Assembly (NCBI RefSeq): GCF_949987535.1
Contig: NC_080079.1
Coordinates: 5,460,001 to 5,524,000, forward strand
Source: Balaenoptera acutorostrata
Lineage: Eukaryota; Chordata; Mammalia; Artiodactyla; Balaenopteridae
Reading direction: 5' to 3'
Length of the DNA: 64,000 bases
Position numbers and translations under genes: made by a program. Every line of letters begins with the position of its first letter. Position 1 is the first letter of the stretch. The notes beneath the pieces were generated by a model. The model was not told where the DNA came from and did not search any database. It saw only the letters and a list, made by a program, of their open reading frames with translations. This document shows positions 48,413 to 60,030 of this stretch, in pieces.

Positions 48413-48790
48413 TACTGTGGTAAAATACATGTGATGTGAAATTTGCCTTTTTAACTATTTTCAAGTGTACAGTTCAGTGACGTTAGTTACATTCACAATG
48501 TTGCTCTCCCATCACCACCATCAATTTCCAGAACTTTTTCATCACTCCAAACAGAAACCCCATAACCATTAAGCAATCACTCCCTATCACTCCCTCCGCC
48601 AGCCCCTGATAACCTGTAACTCACTTTCTGTCTCTATGAATTTGACTACTCCAGCCACCCCATTAATCATACAGTATTATCCTTTTGTGTCTGCTTCTTC
48701 CACTTGGCATAATGTTTTCAAGGTGTATGCACAACGTACCATGTATCAGAACCTCATTTCTTTTTATGGTGGAATAATGTTTATAATAGA
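48413..48790 (-). mobile_element. Old L1 3' fragment (L1M-like)
   Basis: Reverse-oriented old L1 3' UTR recognisable by ctttttaactattttcaagt, gtgtacagttcagtgacgtt and ctatgaatttgactactcca. It is diverged and has no flanking duplication. Starts about 200 bp upstream of exon 2. Confidence 0.8.
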
Positions 48791-49059
48791 AAGAAAACTA
48801 AAGCTCTTGTCAACAACATTTCAACTATCACTTCATATACTATCTTATATTTCCATTAACAGACTTTTTTCATTAGATGACTTTTTCCTATCTGTAAATC
48901 AATGACACATGGACTGAATATTTTTTGAAAACCAAACTGATTCTTTAAATTACCATATAGCCAATGCTGCTACTAAGCAATCAAATAGGCAAAAAATATG
49001 TCTAATATTAGGAAGCAATCCTTCAAACTGACAATATGCAACAAATGTCTGAAATCCCT

Positions 49060-49267
49060 GGGACTTCCCTGGTGGTCCAGTGGGTAAGACTCCATGCTCC
49101 CACTGCAGGGGGCCGGGGTTCGATCCCTGGTCGGGGAACTAGATCCCACATGCCGCAACGAAGAGTTTGCATGCCACAACTAAGAAGTCTGCATGCCACA
49201 ACAAAGATCCCGCATGCTGCAACTAAGACCCAGCGCAGCCAAAAATAAATAAATAATAAATTAATAA
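49060..49267 (+). mobile_element. Short-subfamily tRNA-derived SINE
   Basis: Same subfamily as 44371, with three gcatgccacaac-type repeats in the body and an AAATAAATAATAAA tail, then a T run. No clear target duplication seen. DOCK1 intron 1, about 850 bp upstream of exon 2. Confidence 0.9.
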
Positions 49268-49949
49268 TTTTTTTTTTTTTAAAGCAGTTCTGTTCCTCCT
49301 AGCTAAGCATGTAAAAGTCATTCCATTAAATTCAGGCCATACTTTTGCTCAAGCATGGAGATAAAGGCAACTATCACACTGCTTATGACTCCCAAATATT
49401 CAATTAGCCCATAAATACAGTGATGTTTTTCCTTCCCAGTGGATTCTCCCTAAAAAGATGTCAGACTTGAGGCAAAATTCATCGTAAACCTTTCATCAAT
49501 CAGGATCAAACTCTCATCCATCCATCCTGAACACCCTGTTGGACTAGGCTGTCCTTTACGGGCACCATTACTGTGTCTATTTCTGGAGTTCTCCCCGGTC
49601 ACATCATGTGCAAACTTCTCCAACAAGCATGGGGGGGCCTCCATCATCTGACTGACTGCCTGGCCCTCCTTCCAACCACACACTCCTGGTCCCTGTCACT
49701 GCTTCTCCTTGAAAGAAAGAAGCCACACCTGTGTGTCACTCCTTATTCCTCCCCTGCCAAAGGGGTCTTCCCACCAGTGTCACCTCTTCCAGACAGCCAA
49801 GTCCAATCACGTGTTGGCTCTTTCAAACCCCTTCTGCAAAAATACCCAGCAACACAGCACACTTCCTGTCGCCAGCTCCATAACCAAGCTACATTTGTGG
49901 TCTCTGGAAGCAGACAGAATGGGCAGGGTACCACCTCTCCTCATGTAGA

Positions 49950-50040
49950 CCTGGGTGACCTCCAGCAAATGCCCTATCCTCCACATCTTCAGCTTCCCCA
50001 TCTGTATAATAAGGAGACTGATATCTACCTCATAGGATGG
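49950..50040 (+). mobile_element. MIR-like SINE relic
   Basis: Contains ctgggtgacctccagcaaat and cagcttccccatctgtataa, typical of MIR/MIR3. DOCK1 intron 1, directly before the SINE at 50075. Confidence 0.5.
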
Positions 50041-50074
50041 TGTGTGTACTTTGTGTCTTAAAGAAAACAACGCT

Positions 50075-50228
50075 GGGACTTCCCTGGTGGTCCAGTGGTT
50101 AAGATTCTGCACTCACAATGCAGGGGGCCCGGGTTTGATCCCTGGTCAGGGAACTAGATCCCGCATGCCGCAACTAAGATCCCGCATGCTGCAACCAAGA
50201 CCCGGCACAGCCAAATTAAAAAAAAAAG
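50075..50228 (+). mobile_element. Short-subfamily tRNA-derived SINE
   Basis: Begins gggacttccctggtggtcc and ends with a short A tail; body shorter than the copy at 49060, lacking one caacaaaga-type unit. No clear target duplication. DOCK1 intron 1. Confidence 0.9.
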
Positions 50229-50362
50229 AAATGGATCTGTTAATTTGATGCAATGTGTTGCCTGCAGTGAACACTTAGTAAATTGTAAAAGCTCTTATTG
50301 TGTTTGAGGGTATTTTGTTTTTACTGCCACGAAGACTTAGCAGACTATCACACGTTCACAAA

Positions 50363-50540
50363 GGTGCTTTGTGTCCACCTAGAGGGGTGGGATACGGAGG
50401 GTGGGAGGGAGACGCAAGAGGGAGGAGATATGGGGATATATGTTTATGTATATAGTTGATTCACTTTGTTATACAGCAGAAACTAAAACACCATTGTAAA
50501 GCAACTATACTCCAATAAAGATGTTACAAAAATAAAATAA
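50363..50540 (+). mobile_element. L1 3' end, 5'-truncated
   Basis: 3' UTR piece from ggtgctttgtgtccacctag to ccaataaagatgttacaaaa. Same L1 group as 19340 and 43181 but more diverged (atatatgtttatgtatatag). No clear target duplication. DOCK1 intron 1. Confidence 0.85.
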
Positions 50541-51279
50541 AACATCAGTAACCATATATACATAGAAAATTCTATTTTCGCAGGTATTTTCCTATATTTG
50601 AGTTTTGTTTCCTATATTTGAGTTTGAGTTTCACCCAAACTCATAAAATTTAAATGTCAACTGACATAAATGGTTATTAGTAGTTATTAAGTTTATTTAG
50701 CATTTTATGGTGAATCTTTAACAAGAAATAACAGCATTAGATAAAGAAAGCTCAGAACATATGCCAGCCTCTCCCAGCCCAGCACAACCCCTTTCAAAGC
50801 CTTTAGGAACTATAAATGCATTTATCATCGTTCTTAACAAAATCCTTGCCAGCATGCCTATTCTATTACAGATGCGGAAAAAATAAACACGTCAAAAACA
50901 ATACAAATAAAATAAAATGGACAAGTCCACTGTAAATACATTCAGGTCCATGTGAATTTGTAAGGCATACATGCAAAAACCTTTAAGTAGTGGCCCTTCC
51001 ATCTCTGAAGCAGGCAGAGAAAAGCAGTTGTGAAAATCTCATACAAGAATAGAGACTTTCAAATTTAACTATGAAATGAGGCTTAAAGACCCATGATTTC
51101 ACAGATGAAGGGAAAGGGAGCCTCCGAGGGTTTACGCACATGGCCCCAAATGACACAGCAGAGCTTGGACCACGACAATGGCTGCCCAGCCCCCAGCCTT
51201 AAGGATCCCACATTTAAATGCAAATTAAAAGACTCAACTATACAAATTATTGGACAAGGAAGTGGGAGGGAGGGGGAAG

Positions 51280-51717
51280 TGTGGTAGATAGAAAAATGGC
51301 CCACAGAGACGTTCAGGTCCAAATCCCGGAACCTGTGAGGACGCTCCCTTACACAGCAAAGGGGGCCAGTGCAGATGTGATTAGGTTAAAGATCTTGACA
51401 TCGGGGTGCTAATCCTGGGTTATCCAGGTGGGTCCAATGTAATCACAAAGTTCCACAAGCGACAACAGGAGTCTCCGAGTCAGCCAGAGAAGTGACCATG
51501 GAAGCAAGGAAGGGGCCACAAGCCAAGGAGTATTGGCAGCCTCTAGAAAACTGGAAAAGGCAAGGAAAGGACTCTCCCCAAGAGCCTCCAGAAGGAACAG
51601 AGCCCTGCCGAAACCTTGACTTTAGTAGAACTTCTGACGTCCAGAACTGTAAGATTATAAATTTGTGTTGTTTTAAACCCCTAAGTTTGTAATTTGTTAC
51701 AGCAGCAATAGGAAACA
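51280..51717 (+). mobile_element. MaLR-type solo LTR, diverged
   Basis: About 440 bp, starting tgtggtagatagaaaaatgg and ending gtttgtaatttgttacagca. The internal pattern gtgattaggttaaagatctt matches MLT1-type LTRs. More diverged than the copy at 45046. DOCK1 intron 1. Confidence 0.82.
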
Positions 51718-52067
51718 TGTGCAGGGAGGAATGTGGAAAACAATTTAAAAGTGGTATTTTGTGGTTTATTCACTGCTAAGCAGGGTGGCAAGCATCTGAA
51801 TCTGACAGGTCTGAGGCTGAGGTTCCCCGATTCTTGGGTGATAGAAAAATGAAAACAATGCAGTGAATTTTTCTTAAATAAGCCCAAAAGTATTCAATGT
51901 AAAAGGCTACGCCTTATTCTGATTATGTGACCTTTCGAAGCTGCCCCTTTTTGGTGTGTGTGGGGGGGGAGGGGGTGAAAGCAGAGACGAGGAAGACCAG
52001 AGGCATCATCTCCTTCACGAAGGATGATGATGACAGACGGCATCTGGCTTTAAAAATGTCTTTACTT

Positions 52068-52348
52068 GGGCTTCCCTGGTGGCGCAGTGGTTGAGAATCT
52101 GCCTGCCAATGCAGGGCACACGGGTTCGAGCCCTGGTCTGGGAGGATCCCACATGCCGTGGAGCAACTAGGCCCGTGAGCCACAACTACCGAGCCTGCGC
52201 GTCTGGAGCCTGTGCCCCGCACCAAGAGAGGCCGCGACAGTGAGAGGCCCACGCGCCGCGATGAGGAGTGGCCCCCACTCGCCGCAACTAGACAAAGCCC
52301 TCGCACAGAAACGAAGACCCAACACAGCCAAAAATAAATAAATAAATA
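52068..52348 (+). mobile_element. CHR-type SINE
   Basis: Long-type copy with head ggcttccctggtggc and tail aaaataaataaataaat. Body variant with gtctggagcctgtg, like the copy at 39165. Target duplication unclear. DOCK1 intron 1. Confidence 0.92.
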
Positions 52349-52698
52349 GCGTTCCCTTTCAAAATAAATAAGTAAATGTACCAATATTTTACTTTAAAAA
52401 AAAAAGAGAACACGGTCATCGCGCCCCAATTCACATCTTTGGAGAGAGCAGCCTTCACCTCCCTCTGGCTGCTGGGTGTACCCTTAATCAACTCCTCCTC
52501 CTCAAAGCCATTTACCTTTCTCAGTAGCCTGGCTGGAGACGGCGCCACTGGGTATAAACGCACCTTCACACGAATTTCTCAATCCTGGACCGCAGAGTCC
52601 GGCATACAAGCTTGACGTGTTATTCATGTGAAAAGTGAAATGGGAAAGGATGTGGAGGTGAACTCAACTCGAAGCTTCTTTCCCAGGATGGTGTGTTT

Positions 52699-52729
52699 GG
52701 GGTTGGGGTGGGGGTGTGGGGGCGGGGGG
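52699..52729 (+). other. Quadruplex-forming G tract
   Basis: Five G runs of 4-6 with loops of 1-3 bases (GGGGTTGGGGTGGGGGTGTG...). One of the strongest quadruplex patterns in the window. It is on the strand opposite to DOCK1 transcription, in intron 1. Confidence 0.75.
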
Positions 52730-53004
52730 TAGCTTTTTTCTGGCAGCGCCGGCAGCAGCACAGAGTAAAGGAAGCACATGGATCTTTTCTTCCCAAAATA
52801 AAAAATAAACACTCCGGTCAGTGCTTCTCACAGCTCAGATGCATCAGAGATGCTGAAAAGCCAAAGTCATCTCCTCTGCTCAGTCTCCTCAACACCCTAA
52901 AAACGGCTGCCCAGGAACGTAAGGAAAGAACTGTGGCTCATAAATCATACAGGAGGGCTTCCATTTACACCAAGATTATTCGTAACACTGACGGTGACGA
53001 CACG

Positions 53005-53056
53005 ACAGATGAAGATGATGATGATGGTGACACTGATGATGATAAGGGTGACGATG
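53005..53056 (+). repeat. GAT-type simple repeat
   Basis: gatgaagatgatgatgatgg then actgatgatgataagggtga; impure GAT repeat of about 50 bp. In DOCK1 intron 1. Confidence 0.9.
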
Positions 53057-53059
53057 CCG

Positions 53060-53200
53060 GTAATGATAGTGGCTGACATTTACCGAGCATATTCCCTGGG
53101 CTAGCCAGCGGGCTAAGAGCGTCATGCGTTCAGCTAATTCAACACTCACAACAGTCCCAGGAGGTGAAGATAAAGTTTTTCCCACTTCCCTCATCAGGGT
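53060..53200 (+). mobile_element. MIR-like SINE relic
   Basis: Contains gtggctgacatttaccgagc and aacactcacaacagtcccag. Directly follows the GAT-rich repeat, which may have grown from it. DOCK1 intron 1. Confidence 0.6.
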
Positions 53201-53495
53201 TTATAGCAGCTCAGAGTCAGCCCATACACGAGCAGCCAGTGGAGGGGCTATACAGGGCCAGAGGCCAGCCTGGATGAGAGGCCAGAACGCCAAAGCCCTG
53301 CAGGGTCTCTTCCTCAAACTTCGCCCTCTCTGGGCCTCACATTGCCCTCCTGATGGCTTCCCACAGATCACAACATCCAGCCTGGATCCCCGACAGGCAA
53401 ATATGCCTGGGCTTTCCTGAAGTCCACCAGTGTCTACAACATCATGGTAATGGATTTCTCATTCCTTACACAGAAGAACCCAAATTGAGGTAATT

Positions 53496-53650
53496 CCAGA
53501 AATGCAAGGTTGGTTTAACATCCAGAAAACCGATTAATGTAATTCACCACTTTAACAGAGTAAATGATAAAAAAGCGTATGATCATCCCAATCGGTGCAG
53601 GAAAAGAATTTAATGAAATGTAACTCCTATTCAGGGAAAAACAAAAAAAC
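53496..53650 (+). mobile_element. Old L1 ORF2 fragment
   Basis: Short piece of the reverse-transcriptase region: aaatgcaaggttggtttaac, then gatcatcccaatcggtgcag. Frame broken. DOCK1 intron 1. Confidence 0.75.
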
Positions 53651-53859
53651 CTACTTGACTACTCTGACATTGGGCGGGAGGTGGCGGGGGGACTACAGTC
53701 CATCAGCCCATTTAACAGATGAAAACACAGAGCCCTCCAGAGGAGTCATGACTTGCTCAAGGAGGCACAGCAAATGACAGCAGCCCTGGGACCCTGGGGT
53801 GTCCCTTCCAGACTGTCTCCACCACACCACTCTTCCTGACCCAAGCCTTCACCATCTCT

Positions 53860-54510
53860 CATTGAGATGAAAAATAATACTTCAGCTGGTTTCCTAGATA
53901 AAATCTCCTTTCCATCACCAAAGTTACCTTCCTTAAATCTTACTCCAAAACACTACGTGGTTTCTCTTGGCTTTCTGAATAATGGCTAATTCTCCAGCCC
54001 AGCATTCAAAGCCCTGTGGGATCTGACTTCGGTCCACCTTTCCAATCTCGTCTCCCCCCACCCCAGGCCTATCACAAGCTGCTCCTGCCACTAGGAATGC
54101 CCCTCTCCCCACTCCCTCTGAAGACCCCACTTGTCTACAAGGGCTGCCTTTAACTTCACATCCTTTTCCAGATCCTTACTGAATTCTGACGTTTTCCCCC
54201 GGACCAAAAAAAGGTACACGCACACCTGAATTAATTGCTTGCTTCCCAACTTTCCTATGAGCTCTGTGACACTCCACGGCCTTGGAGGATTACTTATCTA
54301 TATCTTACTTATCTGTCTATCTTATATCTTATATCTTACTTATATCTTACTTATATCTTACTATATATCTTATATCTTACTTATCTATATCTGTCTCTTC
54401 CTCCAGACCCAACTCCTTGGGGAAAGTAAACATTTGTTAATCACTGGATTTTCCACAGTAGCTAACACCATGCCTTGCAGGCACTCAACAAAAATTCACT
54501 GCATTTAACC
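53860..54510 (+). mobile_element. L2 LINE relic split by a simple repeat
   Basis: L2 3'-type sequence: caaagccctgtgggatctga, gccactaggaatgcccctct, and the 3' end caccatgccttgcaggcact then caacaaaaattcactgc. A TATCTTAC-type repeat sits inside at 54293-54397. Boundaries approximate. DOCK1 intron 1. Confidence 0.6.
54293..54397 (+). repeat. TATCTTAC/TATCTATC-type simple repeat
   Basis: About 100 bp of irregular TATCTTACT and ATCTATCT units within the L2 relic. In DOCK1 intron 1. Confidence 0.9.
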
Positions 54511-55593
54511 AGATCACAAAGTATTCCTTCTTGTGAGGTTTGCAACAGAGTGAAAGCAAACACTGTATCATGTGTTCCTTTTCAAAATGATCTTGACCTC
54601 TACAGACAGATCCAGGAGCCCCAGACTTATTCAATCAATAAGAAAGAGAGACACAATATTAGCTTTCCCAGCTCTGCTTTGGGTTTCTTCCATCTAATGA
54701 GATAATCCACCATCAGTGCTCGGGTTCAAAGCCTCCTTAACGCACCAAAGGCATGGGCTTGACCACACATCATTTCTCAAAATCTGTTCAGCTCCGAGCT
54801 TCTCTCCCTATTCCACACACTGTCCCCCTGAAACATGACTTCAGGATTTCAAATAGCAATTTACAAGTTAATTAATTCTTTTAGAAAGTCAATTTGTGAA
54901 AATTAATGGCTCTGTGATCTCATTCCCTTTGTCTTGCCCTCAGTGGGGAAAAAATGTTCAACAGCAGGCATCTTCGCAGGGCTGGGGAAAATGCAGACCG
55001 TGTCCTTAAGGGGACAGGGCATGGACTCTGGCTGTGCCCCCCACAGGGCCTCCTTCTAAGGGGCTGTCTGTCTTGCTCTCCTCGAGTTTCACAAGCCCAA
55101 CACGTGTTTATCTAGTCCATGCCAACCACAGACATACAGTGTTTCCCAAGCCTCTATCTGGCTCCTGCTCTGGTCCAGCAATGGGCTGGTGCTGGTGCTG
55201 CAGAGATGGGCTGAGCACAATGCAGCCCCAGGGAGTAAAGTCACCCCGCAGCCTGGTCTCTAAGGAACAACCTTTTCACATACTGGACCCATTCAGGAAA
55301 AACAGTGTAGAAAGAATCAGAACACTTACGTACAACCTTTGAACTTGACTCTGGGCAGGGAGCAGCTCCCACCTTACATCAGAGCTAGAGGCTGGGCTTC
55401 CTAAAGTTTATTGTAAAAAAGAGACTGGCACTCACTCAATTACCAGCTTCTATGACCCACAGCCCAGTCCTTCCACCTCTCTGATTTTGGGGCAGGGGTA
55501 GAGCCTCCCAGAGGCCTGAGCCATGATGACTTCTCAGCGCCGCTTTCACCATCAGCCTTACTTTTGCCCAGCGCCTAACAGTACCTGGCACAC

Positions 55594-55719
55594 AGCAGGA
55601 ACTCTAACCTGGACGGAAGGAAGGAAAAGGAACAGGACAGGGAAGAAGGGAAGGGAAGCAGGAACTCTAACGTGGGTGGAAGGAAGGAAAAGGAACAGGA
55701 TAGGGAAGAAGGGAAGGGA
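55594..55719 (+). repeat. 63-bp tandem duplication rich in GGAA
   Basis: Copies at 55594-55656 and 55657-55719, each with agcaggaactctaac, then ggaaggaaggaaaagg and gggaagaagggaaggga. Few mismatches. A further GGAAGG run follows. In DOCK1 intron 1. Confidence 0.93.
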
Positions 55720-56014
55720 AGGGAAGGAAGATTCTTAGAGCCTGGTCCTAAGGATGCTGCTACAAGTGTTGTCTCTAATATTTTTTAAAGATAAAACAAG
55801 TAAAAAGTAAACTACTTAGGAACAAACTTAACTAAGGAGACAAAAGACTTGCACACTGAAAACAACGGACCAGTGCTGAAAGAAATCAAAAGATGCAAAT
55901 ACATGGAAAGTCATCTCATGTTCATGAACTGGAAGACTTAATATCGTTAAGATGTCAATGCTACCCAAAGAGATCTACAGATTCAATGCAATTCCTATTA
56001 AAATCCCAATGACA

Positions 56015-56192
56015 GGGACTTCCCTGGTGGTCCAGTGGTTAAGACTCCAAGCTTCCACTAAAGGGAGCATGGGTTCGATCCCTGGTCAGGGAGCTAAGAT
56101 CCCACATGCCACATGGTGTGGCCAAAAAATAAATAAATAAAAGAAACTCTTCTCTAGAGCGAGCACTCACCCATTAAAAAAAAAAAAAACAA
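56015..56192 (+). mobile_element. Short-subfamily SINE inserted in an L1
   Basis: Head gggacttccctggtggtcc, B box gttcgatccctgg, truncated body (ccacatggtgtggcc) and A-rich tails. Target duplication cccaatgaca at 56005-56014 and 56193-56202. Removing the insert restores a continuous L1 ORF2 match, so the SINE is younger than that L1. Confidence 0.92.
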
Positions 56193-56969
56193 ACCCAATG
56201 ACATTTTTGCAGAAATAGAAAAATCCATCCCACAGGAGCCCAAATAGTCAAAACAATATTGAAAAAGAACAAAGTTGGAGGCCTCACACTTCCTGATTTC
56301 AACACTTACTACAAAGCTCTGGGAATCAAAACTGTGTGGTATATACAGACATACAGACTAATGGGATAGAGTAAAGAGCCCAGACATAAACTCTCACATA
56401 TATGGTTAAATTATTTTGACAGGGGTGCCAAGACCTGGAGAAAAGACAATCTTTTCAACAAATGGGGTGTTGGAAAAACTGGTATCTGTATGCAAAAGAA
56501 TGAAAAATCATTCACAAAAAGTAACTCAAAATGGATAGAAGACGTAAACATAAAAGCTAATAAAACTACAAAGCTCTTAGAAGAAAACACACGAGAAAAA
56601 CTTCATGGCACTGGATTAGGCAGAAATTTCTTGGCTATGACACCAAAAGCACTGGAAGCAACAACAATGACAAAAAATAGATGTGGACTTCATCAAAATT
56701 AAAACCTTTTGTGCATCCAAAGGAAACTATCAAAAGAATGAAAAAGCAACCCACAGAATGGGAGAAAATATTTACAAATCCTGTATCTGATAAAGAATTG
56801 ATAACCAAAATATATAAGGAATTCCTACAATTCGATAATAAAAAACAGTGTAATTCAAAAATGGACAAAGGTCTTGAATAAACATTTCTCCAAAGAAGAT
56901 ACACAAATGGCCAATAAGCACATGAAAAAAATGCTCAACATCACTAGTCAAATCAAAAACTACGAGATA

Positions 56970-57022
56970 GCAACGAAGAGCCAACACAGCCAAAAATAAA
57001 TAAATTAAATAAATAAATTTTT
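56970..57022 (+). mobile_element. 5'-truncated SINE stub
   Basis: Only the last about 50 bp of a CHR SINE (gcaacgaagagccaacacag then AAATAAAT tail) remain. It is bounded by a perfect 15-bp duplication aaaaactacgagata at 56955-56969 and 57023-57037, so it inserted in truncated form instead of decaying. It lies inside the old L1. Confidence 0.9.
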
Positions 57023-59539
57023 AAAAACTACGAGATATCACTTCACATTCACTAGGATGGCATTTTTTTTTTTAATAGAAAAGAAAAAGTATTGGCCAAG
57101 ATGTGGAAAAATTGGAAACTTTATAATATTGCTGGTGGGAATGTAAAATGGTACAGCCACTGTAGAAAACAGTTTAATGTTTCCTCAAAACATTAAACTT
57201 AGAATTACCATATGATCCAGCAATTACGCTTCTGGGTATATAGCCAAAAGAACAGAAAGCAGGGACTTGAACAGATATTTGTACGGCCATGTTCACAGCA
57301 GCATTATTCACAATAGCCAAAATGTGGAAGCAACCCAAGAGTCCATCAGCAGATCAAATGTGGTCTATACATACAACGGAATATTATTCAGTCTTAAAAA
57401 GGCGGGAAATGCTGACACAGGTTACCTTGAAGACACTATGCTAAGTGAAGTAAGCCACACACAAAAGACCAGATACTCTATAAATTCTTCTTCTATGATG
57501 TACCTAGAATTCTTAAAATTCATAAAGACAGAAAGTAGGATGGTGGTTGCCAAGGGCTGAGGAGGAGGGGAACGGGGGAGTTAGTGTGTTAACGGGTGGA
57601 GGGTTTCAGTTGGGGAAGATGACAAAGTTCTGAAGATGGAAGGGGGTGATGGCTGCACAACAATGTGAATGTGCTTAATGCCACAGAACCGTACACCTAA
57701 AAATGGTAAAAATGGTAAACGTATGCTATGTCTATTTTACCATAATAATAAAAAAAGATGCAATGAATAAAAAGAAAGATTGCTAAAGTAAATGAGGAAA
57801 ATTCCCAGTGGACCCAGCATCCCCCATTTCTGTGAGCTGCGAAACATACAAACTCCCAGTGGGTGTAGCAGCTTCCCTTACCTGGCTCAAAACATCAGGT
57901 TCAAACCAGAATGAGAAATATTAGGAAAACTAGACGTGATGGGCTCAAGGTCAAAAAATACCTCCAGCTGCATGCATGAGTGTGGGTCTGACAGAATACC
58001 CACATTTCTGAAAAGGATACCACTTTCAAAGTCACAAAGTTACTTCTCTGGGGTTCATCTCTTTCTTTCCTAGGAATAGAGAGATTGTTTTCTCTGCCAA
58101 TAAAATTCCCTGTGGCAAGATTTCATGCAATGTTGGATATTAGAATCATGGAATTCATGCAAATAATTAAAGAAATGGTGCAGGGGCATAGCAAGATAAA
58201 GGAACCGTCTTTGGTTATTCATTATCTCTTTTTGCCTTTTGTATGGAAACAGGTGTGAGGGATGGCAAAGATAAGATCGTGAAAAGAAATACATAAAAGA
58301 GTCTTCTGTCAAATTCTCACTGAACTGACAAACACAATTCAAAGATATTTTAATATATTTCTTTAGAATAAAGTATCATTGTAGCCTTATCCACACCGAG
58401 GCAGAAACTATCTCATTTCTATCTCGTCCAAAGGGTCGCAGTGCCCCAAATATGCAGGTTTCTTAGGAAATATACTGCTTGTGGATGAGTTTGGGCTTTA
58501 TTGCTTTTCCGTAACACGAAAAATGAGTCCACTTTTCAACACTTTCGTCTTTCATAAAGTCAGTGCAAGGGGAGAAGACCACTGACTTCATTATTGATGG
58601 TCTTTGCAAATCCACCCACAAATCAGAAAAGATTTAGCTGACCTGAATATTATCTCTTTTTGCATTTCATTTTGCTCAGCGACAAAGAGATGCAGAGAAG
58701 AGATGGGGGAGAGGTCTAAACTCTTTAATCATCCTTCTTCAGGCAGAAAGGTTACTGCAATTTGGGAAAATATATGCCAGTGAAACAACTCGGCTCTTAC
58801 CCACCCCATACCCCCTCCACCACCCCACTCCCACCCCAGCCGTGGAGACCTTACAGTGACCTCACCCCATAGGGCTGGGCAAACACCATGAGGCTCCCTG
58901 AAGACGGCACTGCAGACGCACCAGCCACGTGGGATGTGAGCCCAGGGCACTGGATAACCAGGGGCTGGTCTAGTGAGATTCCCGATGGGGAAGACAGGAG
59001 CCTGGACCCCTCCGATGTTTGTCTGATTTGACACACGTCTTATTTCTCTGCTACAGACCTGGCCAGGACTTGCAACTTCCTCCCACTGGTCAAACTGGTT
59101 CTACCTAAAGGGCACAGTGAAAACACACCCAGGCCTGGGGACCTGGGGAGACAGAAATGAGCCAGGTCCCCTCCACCGGGGACACACCATAAACAAGGAG
59201 AGGAGTGACAAAATTGAGCTTAGTCCTGTTTACCTGTGATTCTCAACGATAAGGTCTCTTTGACACAAGCCCCAATTCCTCTTACTGGGCTTAAGCTTTG
59301 ATTGGTTTTGCAGAATGAGGCCATGCCTTCTCCTCTCGTTTTTTCAAATCTAATATTAGCAGTGATGAATAAAGGGGAAAGACAAAAGGAACATTCCAGA
59401 AGGCTAACTTGTTTTTCTTCACGGCCAAAAATAATAATATCACAAATAAAGCTAGCAGTCACCCTGGGGGAAGCCTTTGCCATTGTGCAAATGTAAGCAG
59501 AGGGGTTCCCAGGTCACCGTACCACAGGGTCACCACAGC

Positions 59540-60030
59540 CCTCACCCCACCCCAGGACTTTGTCCCAAAGCCTACTTCTGTCTGGAATGCCCTTTCTTCC
59601 CCCTCTTCACCTGGCTTGGCCCTCCACTTCATCCATCACACGTAAGGAAAGCTTCCCCGTCACTTCTCACCCAATGAGGGAGTTAAGCGACCCTCACAGG
59701 AGCTCAAGAGTGCCCTCTGCCCACCCTGACGAAGCACCACCAGAAAACTGCCCGTTTGCTACTCACTGCAGGAAACACGTATCACTTAGCAGGTATCCGA
59801 TAAATGCTTGTCACGAGGAGCCTGAAGAAGGGCCCCCTCCTCTGGTCTCCCATTCCATGAGCAGTTCTTCTACAACACCACAGGACGGTTTATCCCTTTA
59901 CCTCTCTGCTCTCCAACTCCTGCCACACCTGCCCTGCATCAGTTCCATCTCTGCATCCTCGCTTCCCACTGCCTGGCGCCCAGAGTGACACCAATGTTGA
60001 CTGAGTGAATCATTTAACAAATCAACACAG
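59540..60030 (+). mobile_element. L2 LINE relic
   Basis: L2 3'-type sequence: tctggaatgccctttcttcc, aggtatccgataaatgcttg and a final ttgactgagtgaatcattta. Boundaries approximate. DOCK1 intron 1. Confidence 0.5.

Larger units (their letters stand above)
55780..57770 (+). mobile_element. Old L1 3' portion, interrupted by two SINEs
   Basis: About 2 kb of L1 sense sequence: ORF2 C-terminal region from gacaaaagacttgcacactg, through short open pieces (56490-56702, 56681-56881, 57267-57560) broken by stops, to the 3' UTR ending attttaccataataataaaa. SINEs at 56015-56192 and 56970-57022 were inserted later. No functional ORF. DOCK1 intron 1. Confidence 0.88.

Noticed and set aside
55523..55738. Small repeat protein with two 21-residue units
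   Set aside because: It is the translation of a 63-bp non-coding tandem duplication; no independent coding evidence.
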